A DNA stretch of 64,000 nucleotides from Parahaliea maris (GCF_008064665.1 NZ_VRZA01000011.1:1-64000), one strand, 5' to 3'. Numbered from the stretch's first letter, positions 30,938 to 41,700 are shown. The notes: generated from the sequence alone by a model not told the origin. Numbers and translations are program-made.

Positions 30938-30964
30938 TCTCGTTATCGAGCGTGGTCCCCGGGC

Positions 30965-31447
30965 TCAGGCGGCCCCTAGCCACCGCCCCAGCACGGTATT
31001 CCCCAACACCGTGTTGGCACACACCTCAAGCTGGCGGCCCAATCCCGCTGGGCTTATGGTAATCCCAATGTCTGCCGGGGGCAAAACGCCACGCCCCCGC
31101 CCCGGCCACTCCACCAGACACACCGCATCGGGGCGGAAGTAATCGCGAATCCCCATGAACTCGAGCTCCTCCGGATCCCCGAGCCGGTAGAGGTCGAAGT
31201 GATACACATCGAGCCCCTGTAGCTCATAGGGCTCGACCAGGGTGTAAGTGGGGCTCTTCACCGCACCGCTGTGCCCGAGGCCCTGGATCAGCCCCCGGCT
31301 GAAGGTGGTCTTGCCCATGCCGAGGTCGCCCTCGAGGTAGATCACCAGCCCCGGAGCAAGGTTCCGCGCGAGAGCCTCGCCCAGCGCCACCATGGCTGTT
31401 TCATCAGGGGCCTCGACCTGCCGCGCCCCCTGCGCACCTCCGCTCAT
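30965..31447 (-). CDS. tsaE: tRNA t6A synthesis ATPase TsaE
   Basis: A 160-residue P-loop ATPase that works with TsaB, TsaC and TsaD to make N6-threonylcarbamoyladenosine at tRNA position 37. Walker A is [30 protein letters not shown] and [20 protein letters not shown] are family signatures. The ATG at 31445-31447 overlaps the nnrD stop by 4 bp, which rules out the longer frame to 31543. Confidence 0.96.
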   Translation of the reverse strand: MSGGAQGARQVEAPDETAMVALGEALARNLAPGLVIYLEGDLGMGKTTFSRGLIQGLGHSGAVKSPTYTLVEPYELQGLDVYHFDLYRLGDPEELEFMGIRDYFRPDAVCLVEWPGRGRGVLPPADIGITISPAGLGRQLEVCANTVLGNTVLGRWLGAA

Positions 31448-32952
31448 CCCAACAGCTCCCGCATCGGCGCCATCAGGTCCGCTGCCAGCAATCCGCGCTG
31501 CCCCGCGGCCGCGGCGTGATCCGCCGCGGCACCGTGCAGGCACACGCCAAGCGCGGCGGCATCGACCGGCGCGAGGCCCTGGGCCAGCAGGCCGGCGATG
31601 ACACCGCTCAGCACATCCCCCATACCCCCGCTGGCCATCCCGGGATTGCCATAGTCACTCAGCAACAGCAGCTCCGCGCCACACACCAGGGTGCCGTTGC
31701 CCTTGAGCACCACCACCCCGCCGTAGCGCGATTGCAGGGCCCGGGCCGCGGCATAGCGATCGGCCTGGACCGAGGCAGTATCGGTTTCCAGCAGGCGCGC
31801 CGCCTCCCCCGGGTGCGGGGTCAGCACCCAGTTGTCACGCGGCGGTGTCACGCCACCGCAACCGCGCACCAGCAGATTCAGGGCGTCCGCGTCCAGCACC
31901 ATCGCACCGGCGTCACCACTGCAGGCCGCCTGAGCGCAGGCCGTCTGGAACAATTGCTCCGACCAGCTGCTTTGGCCGAGACCGGGACCGAGTGCCAGCA
32001 CGTCGGTCCCGGCAACCAGGGACGCCAGGTCCTGGCCACCGCGCACCGCATGAGCCATCACTTCGGGACGCCGCGCCAGCAGCGCCGCCACGTGGACATC
32101 CCGGGTGGCAGCGCTCACCAGGCCAGCACCACAGCGCAGGGCCGCTTCCGACGCCATGATGGTCGCGCCTCCCATCCCGTGATCACCGCCAACCACCAGC
32201 ACCCGGCCGCAGTGTCCTTTGTGGGTATCGGGCAGGCGCGGCGCAAGCTGGGCCAGCAGACTGCGAATCTCCAGCCGGCGCACCCCGGGGGGCAGGTGTC
32301 GGATCAAACCCGGGGGCACGGCGAGATCGGCGAGCTCGAGTTCACCACAGTGACCCGGCCCAGCCGCGGTAAAGAGCCCACGTTTGGCGACGATAAAGGT
32401 GATGGTTGCACTGGCCCTCACCGACACACCGAGTACACGGCCGGTGTCGGCACACAGGCCGGAGGGAATATCCAGCGCCAGCACCGGCAACCCGGAGGCG
32501 TTGATCGCCTCGATAGCCTCGCGCTGGACGGGCCGCACCTCGCCCCCGAGTCCGGTGCCGAGCAGTCCGTCGACCAGCACCCCCTCCGGTTCGAGACAAC
32601 CCTGGTGCCAGGGGGTGACAGGCACGCCGCTGGCCAGGGCCTGGTTACGGGCATGCAGGGCATCACCGCTAATCCGCGCACTGTCCCCCAGCTGCCAGAC
32701 CATCACCGGGTAGCCGCGCTTGTGGGCGATATCCGCCAGTAGATAGCCGTCACCGCCGTTATTACCGGTGCCGCAGATTACCTGTACCCGGGCCGGGTCG
32801 GGCCAGCGCGCCAGCAGTGACTCCCAGGCGGCCGCGGCCGCGCGCGCCATCAATATTGGCCCGGGAATCCCCCCGAACTCGATGGCGTGGCGGTCCAGCG
32901 CGCGAGTCTCTTCGGCACTGTACAGGCCCTGCTGTGCGCTGTAGTCGAACAT
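31444..32952 (-). CDS. nnrD: Bifunctional NAD(P)H-hydrate epimerase / ADP-dependent dehydratase
   Basis: A 502-residue metabolite-repair enzyme that restores hydrated NAD(P)H. The N-terminal YjeF_N epimerase domain (residues 1-215) has [16 protein letters not shown] and [14 protein letters not shown]. The C-terminal ribokinase-like domain (about 235-500) has [43 protein letters not shown] and [19 protein letters not shown]. It heads the minus-strand nnrD-tsaE-amiB-mutL-miaA run and is divergent from queG. Confidence 0.97.
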   Translation of the reverse strand: MFDYSAQQGLYSAEETRALDRHAIEFGGIPGPILMARAAAAAWESLLARWPDPARVQVICGTGNNGGDGYLLADIAHKRGYPVMVWQLGDSARISGDALHARNQALASGVPVTPWHQGCLEPEGVLVDGLLGTGLGGEVRPVQREAIEAINASGLPVLALDIPSGLCADTGRVLGVSVRASATITFIVAKRGLFTAAGPGHCGELELADLAVPPGLIRHLPPGVRRLEIRSLLAQLAPRLPDTHKGHCGRVLVVGGDHGMGGATIMASEAALRCGAGLVSAATRDVHVAALLARRPEVMAHAVRGGQDLASLVAGTDVLALGPGLGQSSWSEQLFQTACAQAACSGDAGAMVLDADALNLLVRGCGGVTPPRDNWVLTPHPGEAARLLETDTASVQADRYAAARALQSRYGGVVVLKGNGTLVCGAELLLLSDYGNPGMASGGMGDVLSGVIAGLLAQGLAPVDAAALGVCLHGAAADHAAAAGQRGLLAADLMAPMRELLG

Positions 32953-33094
32953 GGCTTCCTTCGGTTATGTCTGCGGGAAGGACAGCTCGCGGCATGGCGA
33001 GGCGCCCTCTCTGACAGACCCGTCTGATAGAATTGGGCCTTCCCGGCCCTGTGCCGGCAAATTATAGGCGCCAGGCCAATTTCGTCACAGCCCG

Positions 33095-34198
33095 ATGACC
33101 CCGGACAAGCCAACAACTGACACACCCACCCTGTCCCCGGAAGCGCAACAGGATCTGCTGGGCCGAATCCACGCCTGGGCGGCGGAGCTGGGATTTCAGC
33201 AGGTCGGCGTGGCCGATGTCGACCTGGGCGAACACCGCGAGTACCTGCAGAAATGGCTCGATGCGGGTTATCACGGCAGCATGGACTACATGGCCCGCCA
33301 CGGCAGCAAACGCAGTCGCCCGGAAGGGCTGGTACCGGGAACCTGTCGTGTCCTCAGCCTGCGCATGGACTACCACCAGAACGACACCCAGCCGCTGGCG
33401 GTTCTGGACAACCCACAGCAGGCCTATATTTCGCGCTACACCCTGGGGCGGGACTACCACAAACTGATCCGCAAGCGCCTCGCCCAGCTGGCCAGACGCA
33501 TCGAACAGGAGGCTGGCGGTGGACACTTCCGCGCCTTTGTCGACAGCGCGCCGGTACTCGAGCGCGCAATTGCCGAACGCGCGGGCCTGGGCTGGATCGC
33601 CAAGAACACCATGCTGATCAACGACAAGGCCGGGTCCTGGTTCTTCCTCGGGGAAATCTATACCGACCTGCCCCTGCCCGCCGGGCCGCCGCAGACCAGC
33701 AAACACTGCGGTACATGCACCGCGTGCCTGGACGTCTGCCCCACTAACGCCTTTGTCGGCCCCTACCAGCTCGACGCGCGGCGCTGTATTTCCTACCTGA
33801 CCATCGAGCACGACGGCCCCATCGACCCGGCGCTACGCCCCCTGATGGGCAACCGGGTATTCGGCTGCGACGACTGCCAACTGGTATGCCCCTGGAACAA
33901 GTTTGCCCGCCCTACGGCGGAAAGCGACTTCCGCCCCCGCCACAATCTGGATGCCCCGGATCTGGTAGAGCTGTTCCTGTGGGATGAAGAGACCTACCTG
34001 GCGCGCACCGAGGGCTCTGCCCTGCGGCGCATCGGACACGAGCGCTGGCTGCGCAATCTCGCCGTCGCCCTGGGCAACGCTCCCGGGAGCCCCGCAATAA
34101 TGGCCGCACTCGACAGCCGCCGGGAGCATCCTTCAGCACTGGTCAGGGAACATGTGGAGTGGGCACTGGCGCGCCACCGGGGGACCCAGGGGGATTAG
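33095..34198 (+). CDS. queG: Epoxyqueuosine reductase
   Basis: A 367-residue cobalamin/[4Fe-4S] enzyme catalysing the last step of queuosine synthesis on tRNA. The catalytic region is VDSAPVLERAIAERAGLGWI near residue 150. Two ferredoxin-like clusters follow: CGTCTACLDVCPTNAF with RRCISY, and FGCDDCQLVCPWNKF. The C-terminal HEAT-like helices (RRIGHERWLRNLAVALGN) bind tRNA in known structures. It ends 4 bp into the convergent FHA gene. Confidence 0.97.
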   Translation: MTPDKPTTDTPTLSPEAQQDLLGRIHAWAAELGFQQVGVADVDLGEHREYLQKWLDAGYHGSMDYMARHGSKRSRPEGLVPGTCRVLSLRMDYHQNDTQPLAVLDNPQQAYISRYTLGRDYHKLIRKRLAQLARRIEQEAGGGHFRAFVDSAPVLERAIAERAGLGWIAKNTMLINDKAGSWFFLGEIYTDLPLPAGPPQTSKHCGTCTACLDVCPTNAFVGPYQLDARRCISYLTIEHDGPIDPALRPLMGNRVFGCDDCQLVCPWNKFARPTAESDFRPRHNLDAPDLVELFLWDEETYLARTEGSALRRIGHERWLRNLAVALGNAPGSPAIMAALDSRREHPSALVREHVEWALARHRGTQGD

Positions 34199-34941
34199 CT
34201 GGTCTTGTCCTCGTCCGGGCCGTCCCCGGCTTTCATGTCGTGCCGGGTGGTGTCGATGAACGTGGTCATGCTCATGGCGTCGTGTTCCGCGCGGCCTCCG
34301 CTGAAGTGCTCCGATACACGGAAAATGATGTCGTGAAAGCGCACTTCGTCATCGTTTTGCAGGCGGTGGCGACCCTGGGTCTCCTTGCCATTGACCACGG
34401 TGCCGTTGGATGACCCCAGGTCCTCGATAAACAACCGATCGCCTTCCAGGTCCAGCCTTGCATGCATGCGGGACACGTGGGGGCTCACCACCGCCACATC
34501 GCAGTCCAGGGCTCGCCCCATGGTCAGGGGCCGGGTCACGCCAAAGCTCAGGCCGGACAGGGGGCCGGTTTCCGCAGAGAGCACCCAGCGAAAGTCGGGA
34601 TGCTCCTCACCGCGGCGAAAGTAGGTCGACACGGCCTTGCCGCGACGGTCGTTGATGGGAGAGATATTGGTCAGTACCCGCCGCTCGACGAACGACGGAG
34701 TCTTGACGATCCCCTGGGGCGTGATCTGGAAAAACCACGCCAGGGCGAAGGTGACGGGAAAACCGAGGATTGCGCCAACCAGTAGATAGCGTGAGGCCAC
34801 TTCATCGTCCAGCCCCATGGCCGGGAAGACGATATCCCCCACCTGCAACGCACCCCAACAGACCAGGATATACAGCGCGCAGGTACGGACGACCTTGCGT
34901 CGCTTCAGCTCTCTGAGAAACGAATTAATGCCGCCACTCAC
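34195..34941 (-). CDS. Membrane-anchored FHA domain protein
   Basis: A 248-residue protein starting with GTG (34939-34941). The N-terminal 75 residues (NSFLRELKRRKVVRTCALYI, then two membrane helices, IVFPAMGLDDEVASRYLLVG and AILGFPVTFALAWFFQITPQ) match the short membrane module usually fused to adenylate cyclase or TPR domains. Residues about 120-215 are an FHA phosphothreonine-reader domain (MGRALDCDVAVVSPHVSRMH, IEDLGSSNGTVVNG). No kinase is nearby. It probably recruits a phosphorylated partner to the inner membrane; the partner is unknown. Confidence 0.85.
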   Translation of the reverse strand: MSGGINSFLRELKRRKVVRTCALYILVCWGALQVGDIVFPAMGLDDEVASRYLLVGAILGFPVTFALAWFFQITPQGIVKTPSFVERRVLTNISPINDRRGKAVSTYFRRGEEHPDFRWVLSAETGPLSGLSFGVTRPLTMGRALDCDVAVVSPHVSRMHARLDLEGDRLFIEDLGSSNGTVVNGKETQGRHRLQNDDEVRFHDIIFRVSEHFSGGRAEHDAMSMTTFIDTTRHDMKAGDGPDEDKTS

Positions 34942-35177
34942 CGGGTCTTAATCCTTGTTGGCAAGCCGCGCGAGCGCGTGAGGCGCCGTTGCGTCCGGGG
35001 TGTATTCAGGAAACGCCAACAGCCGTCCATCGCAACGCTGACTCACCACTTTCACACTCTCCCCTGATTCGCACCTGCCGCCTACACCCCCACAGTGCTC
35101 GCTGCAAGCTTGCAGCTCGGCCAGGCACGCTGATTATTAGCGAACACTTGCCAATATTGACGATAACCCGGGCGAGT

Positions 35178-35726
35178 TCAAGCCTCGGTACGCAGAAAAT
35201 GCGCCCGGTAATAGCGCAACTCGTCGATCGATTCTCGAATATCGTCCAGCGCCAGATGGGCAGCGGTCTTGCGAAACCCGGCGTCGAGCTCTGGCCGCCA
35301 GCGCTGCATCAGGATTTTCAGGGTGCTTACGTCGAGGTTGCGGTAGTGAAAGTAACGCTCCAGTTCCGGCATGTGCCGGGCCAGGAAACGGCGATCCTGG
35401 CAGATGCTGTTGCCACACATGGGTGAAGCGTCGGCTGGCACCCACTGGCGCAGGAATTCGATGGTCTGCCGGGCGGCCTCCTCCTCATCGACACGACTGG
35501 CGCGGACCCGCTCCACCAGGCCCGACGCCGTATGGTGGGTAGTATTCCACTCATCCATGGCCGCCAGGCGCTCATCGCTCTGGTGCAGGGCCAGCACCGG
35601 CCCCTCGGCAAGGGTGTTCAGATCGCTGTCGGTGACAATGGTGGCAATTTCGATAACGACGTCACGATCCGGATCCAGCCCGGTCATTTCCAGGTCAATC
35701 CAGATCAGGTTGGCTGGATTCTGCAT
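35178..35726 (-). CDS. orn: Oligoribonuclease
   Basis: A 182-residue DEDDh 3'-5' exonuclease degrading 2-5-nt RNAs (and pGpG, so it completes c-di-GMP breakdown). ExoI is [20 protein letters not shown], ExoII is around [20 protein letters not shown], and ExoIII includes [20 protein letters not shown]. The ATG at 35724-35726 has AAGGGG upstream and matches the family start [11 protein letters not shown]. It is divergent from rsgA, a common pairing. Confidence 0.98.
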   Translation of the reverse strand: MQNPANLIWIDLEMTGLDPDRDVVIEIATIVTDSDLNTLAEGPVLALHQSDERLAAMDEWNTTHHTASGLVERVRASRVDEEEAARQTIEFLRQWVPADASPMCGNSICQDRRFLARHMPELERYFHYRNLDVSTLKILMQRWRPELDAGFRKTAAHLALDDIRESIDELRYYRAHFLRTEA

Positions 35727-35815
35727 GCCCTGTCCCCTTGGTTTTGGCGCCAGTTTAACAAATCGGGGGTCGAATAGTATTTGCGCCATTTCTACCCGCC
35801 GCGAATAATGGCGCG

Positions 35816-36844
35816 ATGGGAAAACGCAAACTCAGCCGGCGACAGGCCTGGCGGGTCAAAAAAATCCAGGAGGAACGCGCAGAACGCGCCCGCCGCCGGG
35901 AGGATATCGCCGAGGAAAACCTGGGCGGCGGTGCGCTCGGGCCCGAGCAGCAGGGCCTGGTAGTGGCCCACTTCGGCACCCAGGTAGAGGTGGAGTCCGC
36001 ACCCGGTGAAACCCGCCGCTGCCACCTGCGCGCCAACCTGGGCAGCCTGGTGACCGGCGATAGGGTGATCTGGTGCGACGGCGACCCGACCGGGGTGGTT
36101 GTCGCCCAACTGGACCGTGACAGTGAGCTGTGCCGGCCGGATAACTACGGCCAGCTCAAGCCCGTAGCCGCCAATATCGACCGCATTTTTATTGTCGTCG
36201 CGGCGCGGCCTGAACCCCATGCCAACCTGATCGACCGCTACCTGGTGGCCAGCGAAACCGTGGGTATCGAGCCGGTACTGGTACTGAACAAGGTTGACCT
36301 GCTGGAGGCTGAACCGGAACTGGCGAGTGCACTGGCTGCAATGCTGCAACCCTACAGCGACCTCGGCTACAGCACGCTGCGGGTCTCGGCCCGGGAGGGA
36401 GGCACCCAGTCGCTGCAAGCGGCCCTGCTGGAACACACCAGTATCTTTGTCGGCCAGTCGGGGGTAGGCAAGTCCTCACTGGTCAACAGCCTTCTGCCCG
36501 GCCTGGACCTGCGGGTCGGCGCCCTGTCGGAACTGACCCAGAAAGGCACCCACACCACCACCACGGCCCAGCTCTTTCACCTGCCCTGCGGCGGCAGCCT
36601 GATCGACTCCCCCGGGATTCGCGAATTTGGCCTGTGGCATATGACCCGGGAACAGGTAGAGCTGGGGTTCCGTGAGTTTCGGCGGCACCTGGGCCACTGC
36701 CGCTTCCGCGACTGCCAGCACCAGCAGGAGCCGGGCTGCGCAATCCTCCAGGCGGTTGAACAGAGCGAGATCAGCGCCGAGCGCCTGGCGAGCTACCGGC
36801 GTATTGTCGCCAGCCTGGACGAGGGCCAGGGCGGCCCTGGCTAG
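35816..36844 (+). CDS. rsgA: Small-subunit ribosome biogenesis GTPase RsgA
   Basis: A 342-residue circularly permuted GTPase for late 30S maturation. The basic N-terminus [20 protein letters not shown] leads into an OB fold, then G4 ([10 protein letters not shown]), G1 ([14 protein letters not shown]) and G3 ([11 protein letters not shown]). The C-terminal zinc knuckle is [15 protein letters not shown]. It is convergent with psd (9 bp between stops). Confidence 0.98.
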   Translation: MGKRKLSRRQAWRVKKIQEERAERARRREDIAEENLGGGALGPEQQGLVVAHFGTQVEVESAPGETRRCHLRANLGSLVTGDRVIWCDGDPTGVVVAQLDRDSELCRPDNYGQLKPVAANIDRIFIVVAARPEPHANLIDRYLVASETVGIEPVLVLNKVDLLEAEPELASALAAMLQPYSDLGYSTLRVSAREGGTQSLQAALLEHTSIFVGQSGVGKSSLVNSLLPGLDLRVGALSELTQKGTHTTTTAQLFHLPCGGSLIDSPGIREFGLWHMTREQVELGFREFRRHLGHCRFRDCQHQQEPGCAILQAVEQSEISAERLASYRRIVASLDEGQGGPG

Positions 36845-36853
36845 GCGGCAGCG

Positions 36854-37702
36854 CTAGCCTGCTGTGGCAAGCGCCTCACCGAGCCGGGTGGTACTACCGG
36901 CGGTGTAACCCTCATCCCAGCTGACCGCACCGTCGGCAAACAGCAGGATTACCGTGGAGCCCAGCTTGAAACGCCCCATCTCCGCACCCTGCTCCAACTG
37001 GACGGATTCCGGCGGGGCGGCGTAGTCACGGTGGGCGATCCGGCGTGGCGGGGGCGCCTCCTGGCCCGACCACACAGTCTCGATGCCCGCCACGATCATG
37101 GCGCCCACCAGCACCATAGCCATCGGACCACAGGCCGTATCGAAGTAGCACACCAGCCGCTCATTGCGCGCAAACAGGCGGTCGACATTGTCTGCCGTCG
37201 TGTTGTTCACCGAAAAAAGATCGCCGGGAATGTAGCGCGTTGCCAGCAGTCGGCCGGCCACCGGCATGTGGACCCGGTGGTAGTCCCGGGGTGACAGGTA
37301 GATGGTGGCAAAGCGCCCGTTGTGAAACTGGGCCGCCCGCTCCGTATCGCCACCGAGTAATGCCCAGGTCGAATAGCGCCGGCCCTTGGCCTGGAAAATA
37401 CTGTGCTCCTCGATACTGCCGATCTGGCTGATGGCGCCATCGGCCGGGCACACCACCGCGGCGTCTGCCATCGGGCGGGCGCCCTCTTGCAGCGCCCGGG
37501 TGAAGAAGGCGTTGAAATTCTCGTAGCGTTCCGGGTTCGACTCCGCCGCCTCACTCATGTTGACGTCGAAATGGCCGACAAAGCGGCGAATCACCCAGTT
37601 TTTGAGCCACAGGGGCGAGCGCAACTCGGCAAGCCAGCCCACCAGTCGGGACAGCAGGTGCTGGGGAACAATGTGCTGAAAAGCAATGAACAGCGAATCC
37701 AT
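36854..37702 (-). CDS. psd: Phosphatidylserine decarboxylase proenzyme
   Basis: A 282-residue inner-membrane enzyme making phosphatidylethanolamine. The self-cleavage site is FKLGSTVILL (LGST; the Ser becomes the pyruvoyl group) near residue 250. The other catalytic stretches CPADGAISQIG and YLSPRDYHRVHMPVAG are present. AAGGAT lies upstream of the ATG, and a TACACT -10-like box is at 37771-37766 on the minus strand. Confidence 0.98.
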   Translation of the reverse strand: MDSLFIAFQHIVPQHLLSRLVGWLAELRSPLWLKNWVIRRFVGHFDVNMSEAAESNPERYENFNAFFTRALQEGARPMADAAVVCPADGAISQIGSIEEHSIFQAKGRRYSTWALLGGDTERAAQFHNGRFATIYLSPRDYHRVHMPVAGRLLATRYIPGDLFSVNNTTADNVDRLFARNERLVCYFDTACGPMAMVLVGAMIVAGIETVWSGQEAPPPRRIAHRDYAAPPESVQLEQGAEMGRFKLGSTVILLFADGAVSWDEGYTAGSTTRLGEALATAG

Positions 37703-37811
37703 GGCGCCAGGGATATCCTTGATTGCAGTTTGTTGTTATGCGGTGCGGGGTCGGCCGCGGGCGCTAGTGTAGCACCCGTGACCGCCGCAGAAAGGCGCAA
37801 TAAACCCGGCC

Positions 37812-39248
37812 CTAGAGATTTTCCTCGGCAAAGGCCGCCAGCCGCGAGCGCACGATGCCATTGACGTGCATGATGCCGGCATGAGGGTAGGCCTTGGTCT
37901 TCTCGACCAGGTAGGTCAGGCCGGAGGTCAGTGGTGAGATGTACTTGTTGTCGATCTGCGCCAGGTTGCCCAGCACCACGATCTTGGAGTCTGCTCCCAC
38001 CCGGCTGATCACGCTCTTGAGCTGGAACTGGGTCAGGCCCTGGCTCTCGTCGATGATGATGTAGGCGTTGTTGAAGGAGCGCCCGCGCATGAAGTTGAGC
38101 GACTTGAACTGGATATTCGCCCGTTCTTTCACGTACTCGATGCTGCCGTGGCAGGACTCGTCGGCGCCGTGGAGGATCTCCAGGTTGTCGTCGAAAGCTG
38201 CCAGCCAGGGGGCCATCTTCTCCTCCTCGGTACCCGGCAGGAAACCGATATCCTCGGCGATGGGCGGGGTGGAGCGGGCCACGATCAGCTTGTTGTAGCG
38301 TTTCTGCTCGAGAATGGCATGCAGGCCATAGGCCAGCGCCAGCAGGGTCTTGCCGGAACCCGCGGGGCCGGTCATCACAGTCATGTCGACGTTGTCATCC
38401 TCCAGCAGGGCCATGGCCATGGCCTGCTCCAGGTTGCGCGGGGCCAGGCCCCAGAAACGGCGGTGCATGAGGTTGTCGCGGCTGTCACAACGCAGGTACA
38501 CATAGTCGCTGTCGATCCGCTTCACGAAGGCCATAAAGTCGTTGTCGTCGAACAGGAACATGTTGGGGTAGGCCTGGGGCAGGGACTTGCGCGGCACCCG
38601 GTGCAGGGTGCAGTCCCCCTCGCGCAGGGTGTCGACCTCCGAAATACCGGCCCAGAAATCGCCCTCGAGGTGTTCGTAGCCCTTGGCCAGCAGGTCGATG
38701 TCGTCCAGCACCCGGTCGCGGCGGTAGTCCTCCACGTGCAACAGGCCGGAACCCTTGGCCTTGATGCGCATGTTGATGTCCTTGGTGATCAGGCACACGA
38801 ACTCATTGGGTCGCTCGGCCTGCAGGCGCAGGGCCACATTGATGATGCGGTTGTCGTTGGCCTGGTCCTGGGTGGCGTCGAGGAAGGGAATCTCCGAGCT
38901 GTCAGTCAGCAGTTGGTCCGGGTAGATCGCCAACGTGCCGAGAATGCCCTCGATATTGCTCCCGGGGACCTCCACCCCCTCCTGGATCTCCTGGGGTGAG
39001 GCGGCGTCCACTACCTTGTCGATCATCTGGATGGCTATGCGGGCTTCGCGGCTCACGGTTTTGTCGCGGCGGTCCTTGATGTGGTCGAGTTCCTCCAGCA
39101 CCGTCATCGGGATGACCACGTGGTGCTCGTTAAAGGCGGCTATGGCGGTGGGGTCGTGCAACAGGACGTTCGTATCCAGAACGTAGGTCTTCTTGATGAC
39201 GGGTTTCAGGTTCGGTTTTTCTATGCGCAGGGTGGAGCCTGAGTCCAT
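37812..39248 (-). CDS. PIN-PhoH family ATPase/nuclease protein
   Basis: A 478-residue protein with an N-terminal PIN nuclease domain (TYVLDTNVLLHDPTAIAAF; acidic residues in EELDHIK and TKDINMRIKAK) and a C-terminal PhoH ATPase domain (MTGPAGSGKTLLALAYGLH Walker A near residue 295, AYIIIDESQGLTQFQ Walker B). This is the YlaK/PhoH2-like architecture thought to be an RNA helicase-nuclease. It starts with ATG at 39246-39248. The mRNA target is unknown. It is separated from RNase II by a 472-bp divergent gap. Confidence 0.93.
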   Translation of the reverse strand: MDSGSTLRIEKPNLKPVIKKTYVLDTNVLLHDPTAIAAFNEHHVVIPMTVLEELDHIKDRRDKTVSREARIAIQMIDKVVDAASPQEIQEGVEVPGSNIEGILGTLAIYPDQLLTDSSEIPFLDATQDQANDNRIINVALRLQAERPNEFVCLITKDINMRIKAKGSGLLHVEDYRRDRVLDDIDLLAKGYEHLEGDFWAGISEVDTLREGDCTLHRVPRKSLPQAYPNMFLFDDNDFMAFVKRIDSDYVYLRCDSRDNLMHRRFWGLAPRNLEQAMAMALLEDDNVDMTVMTGPAGSGKTLLALAYGLHAILEQKRYNKLIVARSTPPIAEDIGFLPGTEEEKMAPWLAAFDDNLEILHGADESCHGSIEYVKERANIQFKSLNFMRGRSFNNAYIIIDESQGLTQFQLKSVISRVGADSKIVVLGNLAQIDNKYISPLTSGLTYLVEKTKAYPHAGIMHVNGIVRSRLAAFAEENL

Positions 39249-39720
39249 GAAGGATTCCTCATACGGATTGAGTCTGGAATGCTTGCTGCTCTCGTCGGAG
39301 GTGAGGAGAGTGCTGGGAGTACAGCGGGGGCCGGCGCGCGAAGCCGGGTCTGGAGTGGTAAGGAGGGGTGTAGGGTCCCGCCCGGAGCGGTCCGTGAGTG
39401 ATTCGGCGTTGAGACCGCGGCGTGCGGAGGGTAGGCCGAGTCGATTCCGAGCGGTGAAAACTCTGTACGATATGGCTGGCGCTGTAGGTAAGACTCCGGA
39501 CCGGAACAGGTGCAGGGGCCGGCCGGGGTCCGGAAATTCTTCAAAAGGCGGTTCCCGGATGCTGTGCAGCGACGTTCCCCCGATTATTAGGCCCGCCGCC
39601 GGCGACTGTCAACGACGGATCACGGGAATCGCTTCATCCGGTCATGGTCACTGACAGGGAGCCCCTTTTCCGCTAGGATAGCCCGCTTGTGTACCCATTA
39701 TGTAAGACTCTGTATCCGCA
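39249..39720. other. 472-bp intergenic region between phoH-like and RNase II genes
   Basis: The two flanking genes are divergent, so both promoters should lie here. I see short purine-rich stretches (for example around 39295-39320) and a possible TAGGAT -10 box near 39675 for the RNase II gene. There is no convincing protein, tRNA, repeat or strong hairpin. The open frames that cross it have no family resemblance or ribosome-binding site. Confidence 0.5.
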
Positions 39721-41700
39721 ATGCTCAATCAGGACTCGCTCGCCCAGCTGAAGGGCCTCAAAACGCAAATGGAGGCCGAGAAAGAGCGGGCCGAGGCCGT
39801 GGTCAAGGGCACACAGGCCCGCTATGGCTTCGCCGTCCTGGATGACGGCCGGGAAATTTTCATCCCCCCGGACGAGATGCTCAAGGCCTTCCCCGACGAC
39901 CGCGTCCAGGTTTGTATCCGGCCCGCCAAGGACAACAAGACTGTCGCCGACATCGAAAAGCTGCTGGATAGCCCGCTCACCGATTTCACCGGCCGCTGCG
40001 TACGCAAGGGCAAGGCCTTTTTCGTGCAGCCCGACCTGCCCCAGCTCAAGCGCTGGCTTTTCATTCCCCCCCACGCCCGCAATGGCGTCAAGGAGGGGGA
40101 TTACGTGCGCTGTGCGATCCTGCGCCACCCCATTCGCGACGGCAAACCCCAGGCCAAGATCCTGGCGGTACTCGGCAACGACGATACCCCGGGGATCGAA
40201 AACCTCTATTGCATGGCCAAATACCACCTGGCCAGCGAATGGAGCCAGAGCGCAAAGAAGGACCTGGACACCTGCCTGGAGCAGGCCAGCCCACTGACCG
40301 GCGACAAACGCACCGACCTGACGGCACTGGAATTCATTTCCATCGACGCCGCCAAGACCCAGGACATCGACGACGCCCTCTACGCCGAAGTCAGTAACGA
40401 CGGCTGGACCCTCTACGTGGCCATCGCCGACCCGACCGCCTACATCACCCCCGATTCGCAACTGCACCGGGACGTGGCCGCCCGCGGAACCTCGGTGTAC
40501 TTCCATGGCGACATCCTGCCGATGCTGCCCGAGGCCCTGTCCCAGGACACCTGTGCCCTGTCGGAGGGCGTGGACCGGCCGGCGCTGGTGTGCCGCATTG
40601 CCGTCAGCGACAGCGGTGAAGTGGGCGAGGCGGAATTCCTGGTGGCCAGCGTGCGGTCCCGGGCCAAGCTCTCCTATTACGCAGTGGACCGCTACCTCAA
40701 CGGCCAGGCCGACGAACTGATGAGCCACGCCAGTCCACTGGAGGCCCTCTACCAGGTTTACCGCGCCCTGCGCGCGCGGCGGGAAACCCAGGAACTGGTG
40801 ATGGAAGATCGTCAGGAGTTTCGCTGGGTGCTGGATGACAACAAGCAGATTGACCACATCGAGCCCTACGAGAAACTGCTGTCGCAGAAGCTGGTGGAAG
40901 AGTGCATGGTGGCCACCAACCGCTGCGCCGCACGCTTCCTGGCCGAGCACAAGGTCAGCGGCCCCTTCGTGCGCCATGCCGGCTTCCGTGCCGACCGCCT
41001 GGAGGAGACTCGCAAATTCCTGGCCATGCACGCCCCCGAAGTGGCCGAGCTGGACCCGACCACCCGCTCGGGCTACCGCAACATCATGCGCGCCCTGGCC
41101 GCCGGAGGCAGCGACCTGCCCCTGCGCGCCATGGTCAACCGCCTGCTGACCCGGGCCGAGCTCGGCACCGAGCCCGGCCTGCACATGGGCATGGCGCTGG
41201 AGTGCTACACCAACTGCACCTCCCCCCTGCGCAAGTACGTGGACTTCCTGGTCCACCTGAAAATCAAGGCCGTGGTACTGGGCGAGGAGATCGCGCCGGA
41301 CGAACAGACCGACCTCGGCCAGTTGCGGGAGCAACTGGCCAATGCCCGCAACGCCACCAACGAGGCGGAACGCTGGCTGGCCAGCCGCTATCTGCAGCGG
41401 CTGGAAACCGCGGAACCGGGCCGTACGTACCAGGCCACCGTGGCCCATATCAATAGCAGCGGCTTTAATGTACGCCTGAATGACAACGGCCTGGAGGGCT
41501 TCGTGGACCTGCGCAAGGACCCGGAAAAGTTCAGCTACGACAAGTGGACCGCCAGCCTGACCAGCACCACACGGCGCTTCCAGCTGGAACAGTCGGTGGA
41601 AGTGCGGTTCTCAGGGAGCGACGAGGAAGCGGGCTACCTCAGCCAGTTTGTCATCGTTGAGGGCTGTGGCCTGAAACCGCCCAAGCCGGCAAAGGCCTGA
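39721..41700 (+). CDS. rnb: RNase II family exoribonuclease
   Basis: A 659-residue RNB-family 3'-5' exonuclease. Residues 1-175 hold cold-shock-like RNA-binding folds (KGTQARYGFAVLDDGREIFI). The RNB catalytic domain has FISIDAAKTQDIDDALYAEV with the four metal Asp residues and VAIADPTAYITPDSQLHRDV. An S1 domain is at the C-terminus (YQATVAHINSSGFNVRLNDN). The length is closer to RNase II (644) than RNase R (about 800), and there is no basic tail. The paralogue assignment (rnb) rests on length. Confidence 0.9.
   Translation: MLNQDSLAQLKGLKTQMEAEKERAEAVVKGTQARYGFAVLDDGREIFIPPDEMLKAFPDDRVQVCIRPAKDNKTVADIEKLLDSPLTDFTGRCVRKGKAFFVQPDLPQLKRWLFIPPHARNGVKEGDYVRCAILRHPIRDGKPQAKILAVLGNDDTPGIENLYCMAKYHLASEWSQSAKKDLDTCLEQASPLTGDKRTDLTALEFISIDAAKTQDIDDALYAEVSNDGWTLYVAIADPTAYITPDSQLHRDVAARGTSVYFHGDILPMLPEALSQDTCALSEGVDRPALVCRIAVSDSGEVGEAEFLVASVRSRAKLSYYAVDRYLNGQADELMSHASPLEALYQVYRALRARRETQELVMEDRQEFRWVLDDNKQIDHIEPYEKLLSQKLVEECMVATNRCAARFLAEHKVSGPFVRHAGFRADRLEETRKFLAMHAPEVAELDPTTRSGYRNIMRALAAGGSDLPLRAMVNRLLTRAELGTEPGLHMGMALECYTNCTSPLRKYVDFLVHLKIKAVVLGEEIAPDEQTDLGQLREQLANARNATNEAERWLASRYLQRLETAEPGRTYQATVAHINSSGFNVRLNDNGLEGFVDLRKDPEKFSYDKWTASLTSTTRRFQLEQSVEVRFSGSDEEAGYLSQFVIVEGCGLKPPKPAKA

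Noticed and set aside
39221-39654. Small open frames in the gap between the phoH-like and RNase II genes
   Set aside because: No ribosome-binding site, no recognisable domain and poor composition; the gap is kept as intergenic.
39673-41448. 591-codon minus-strand open frame over RNase II
   Set aside because: Antisense to a conserved gene, no family features and no ribosome-binding site.
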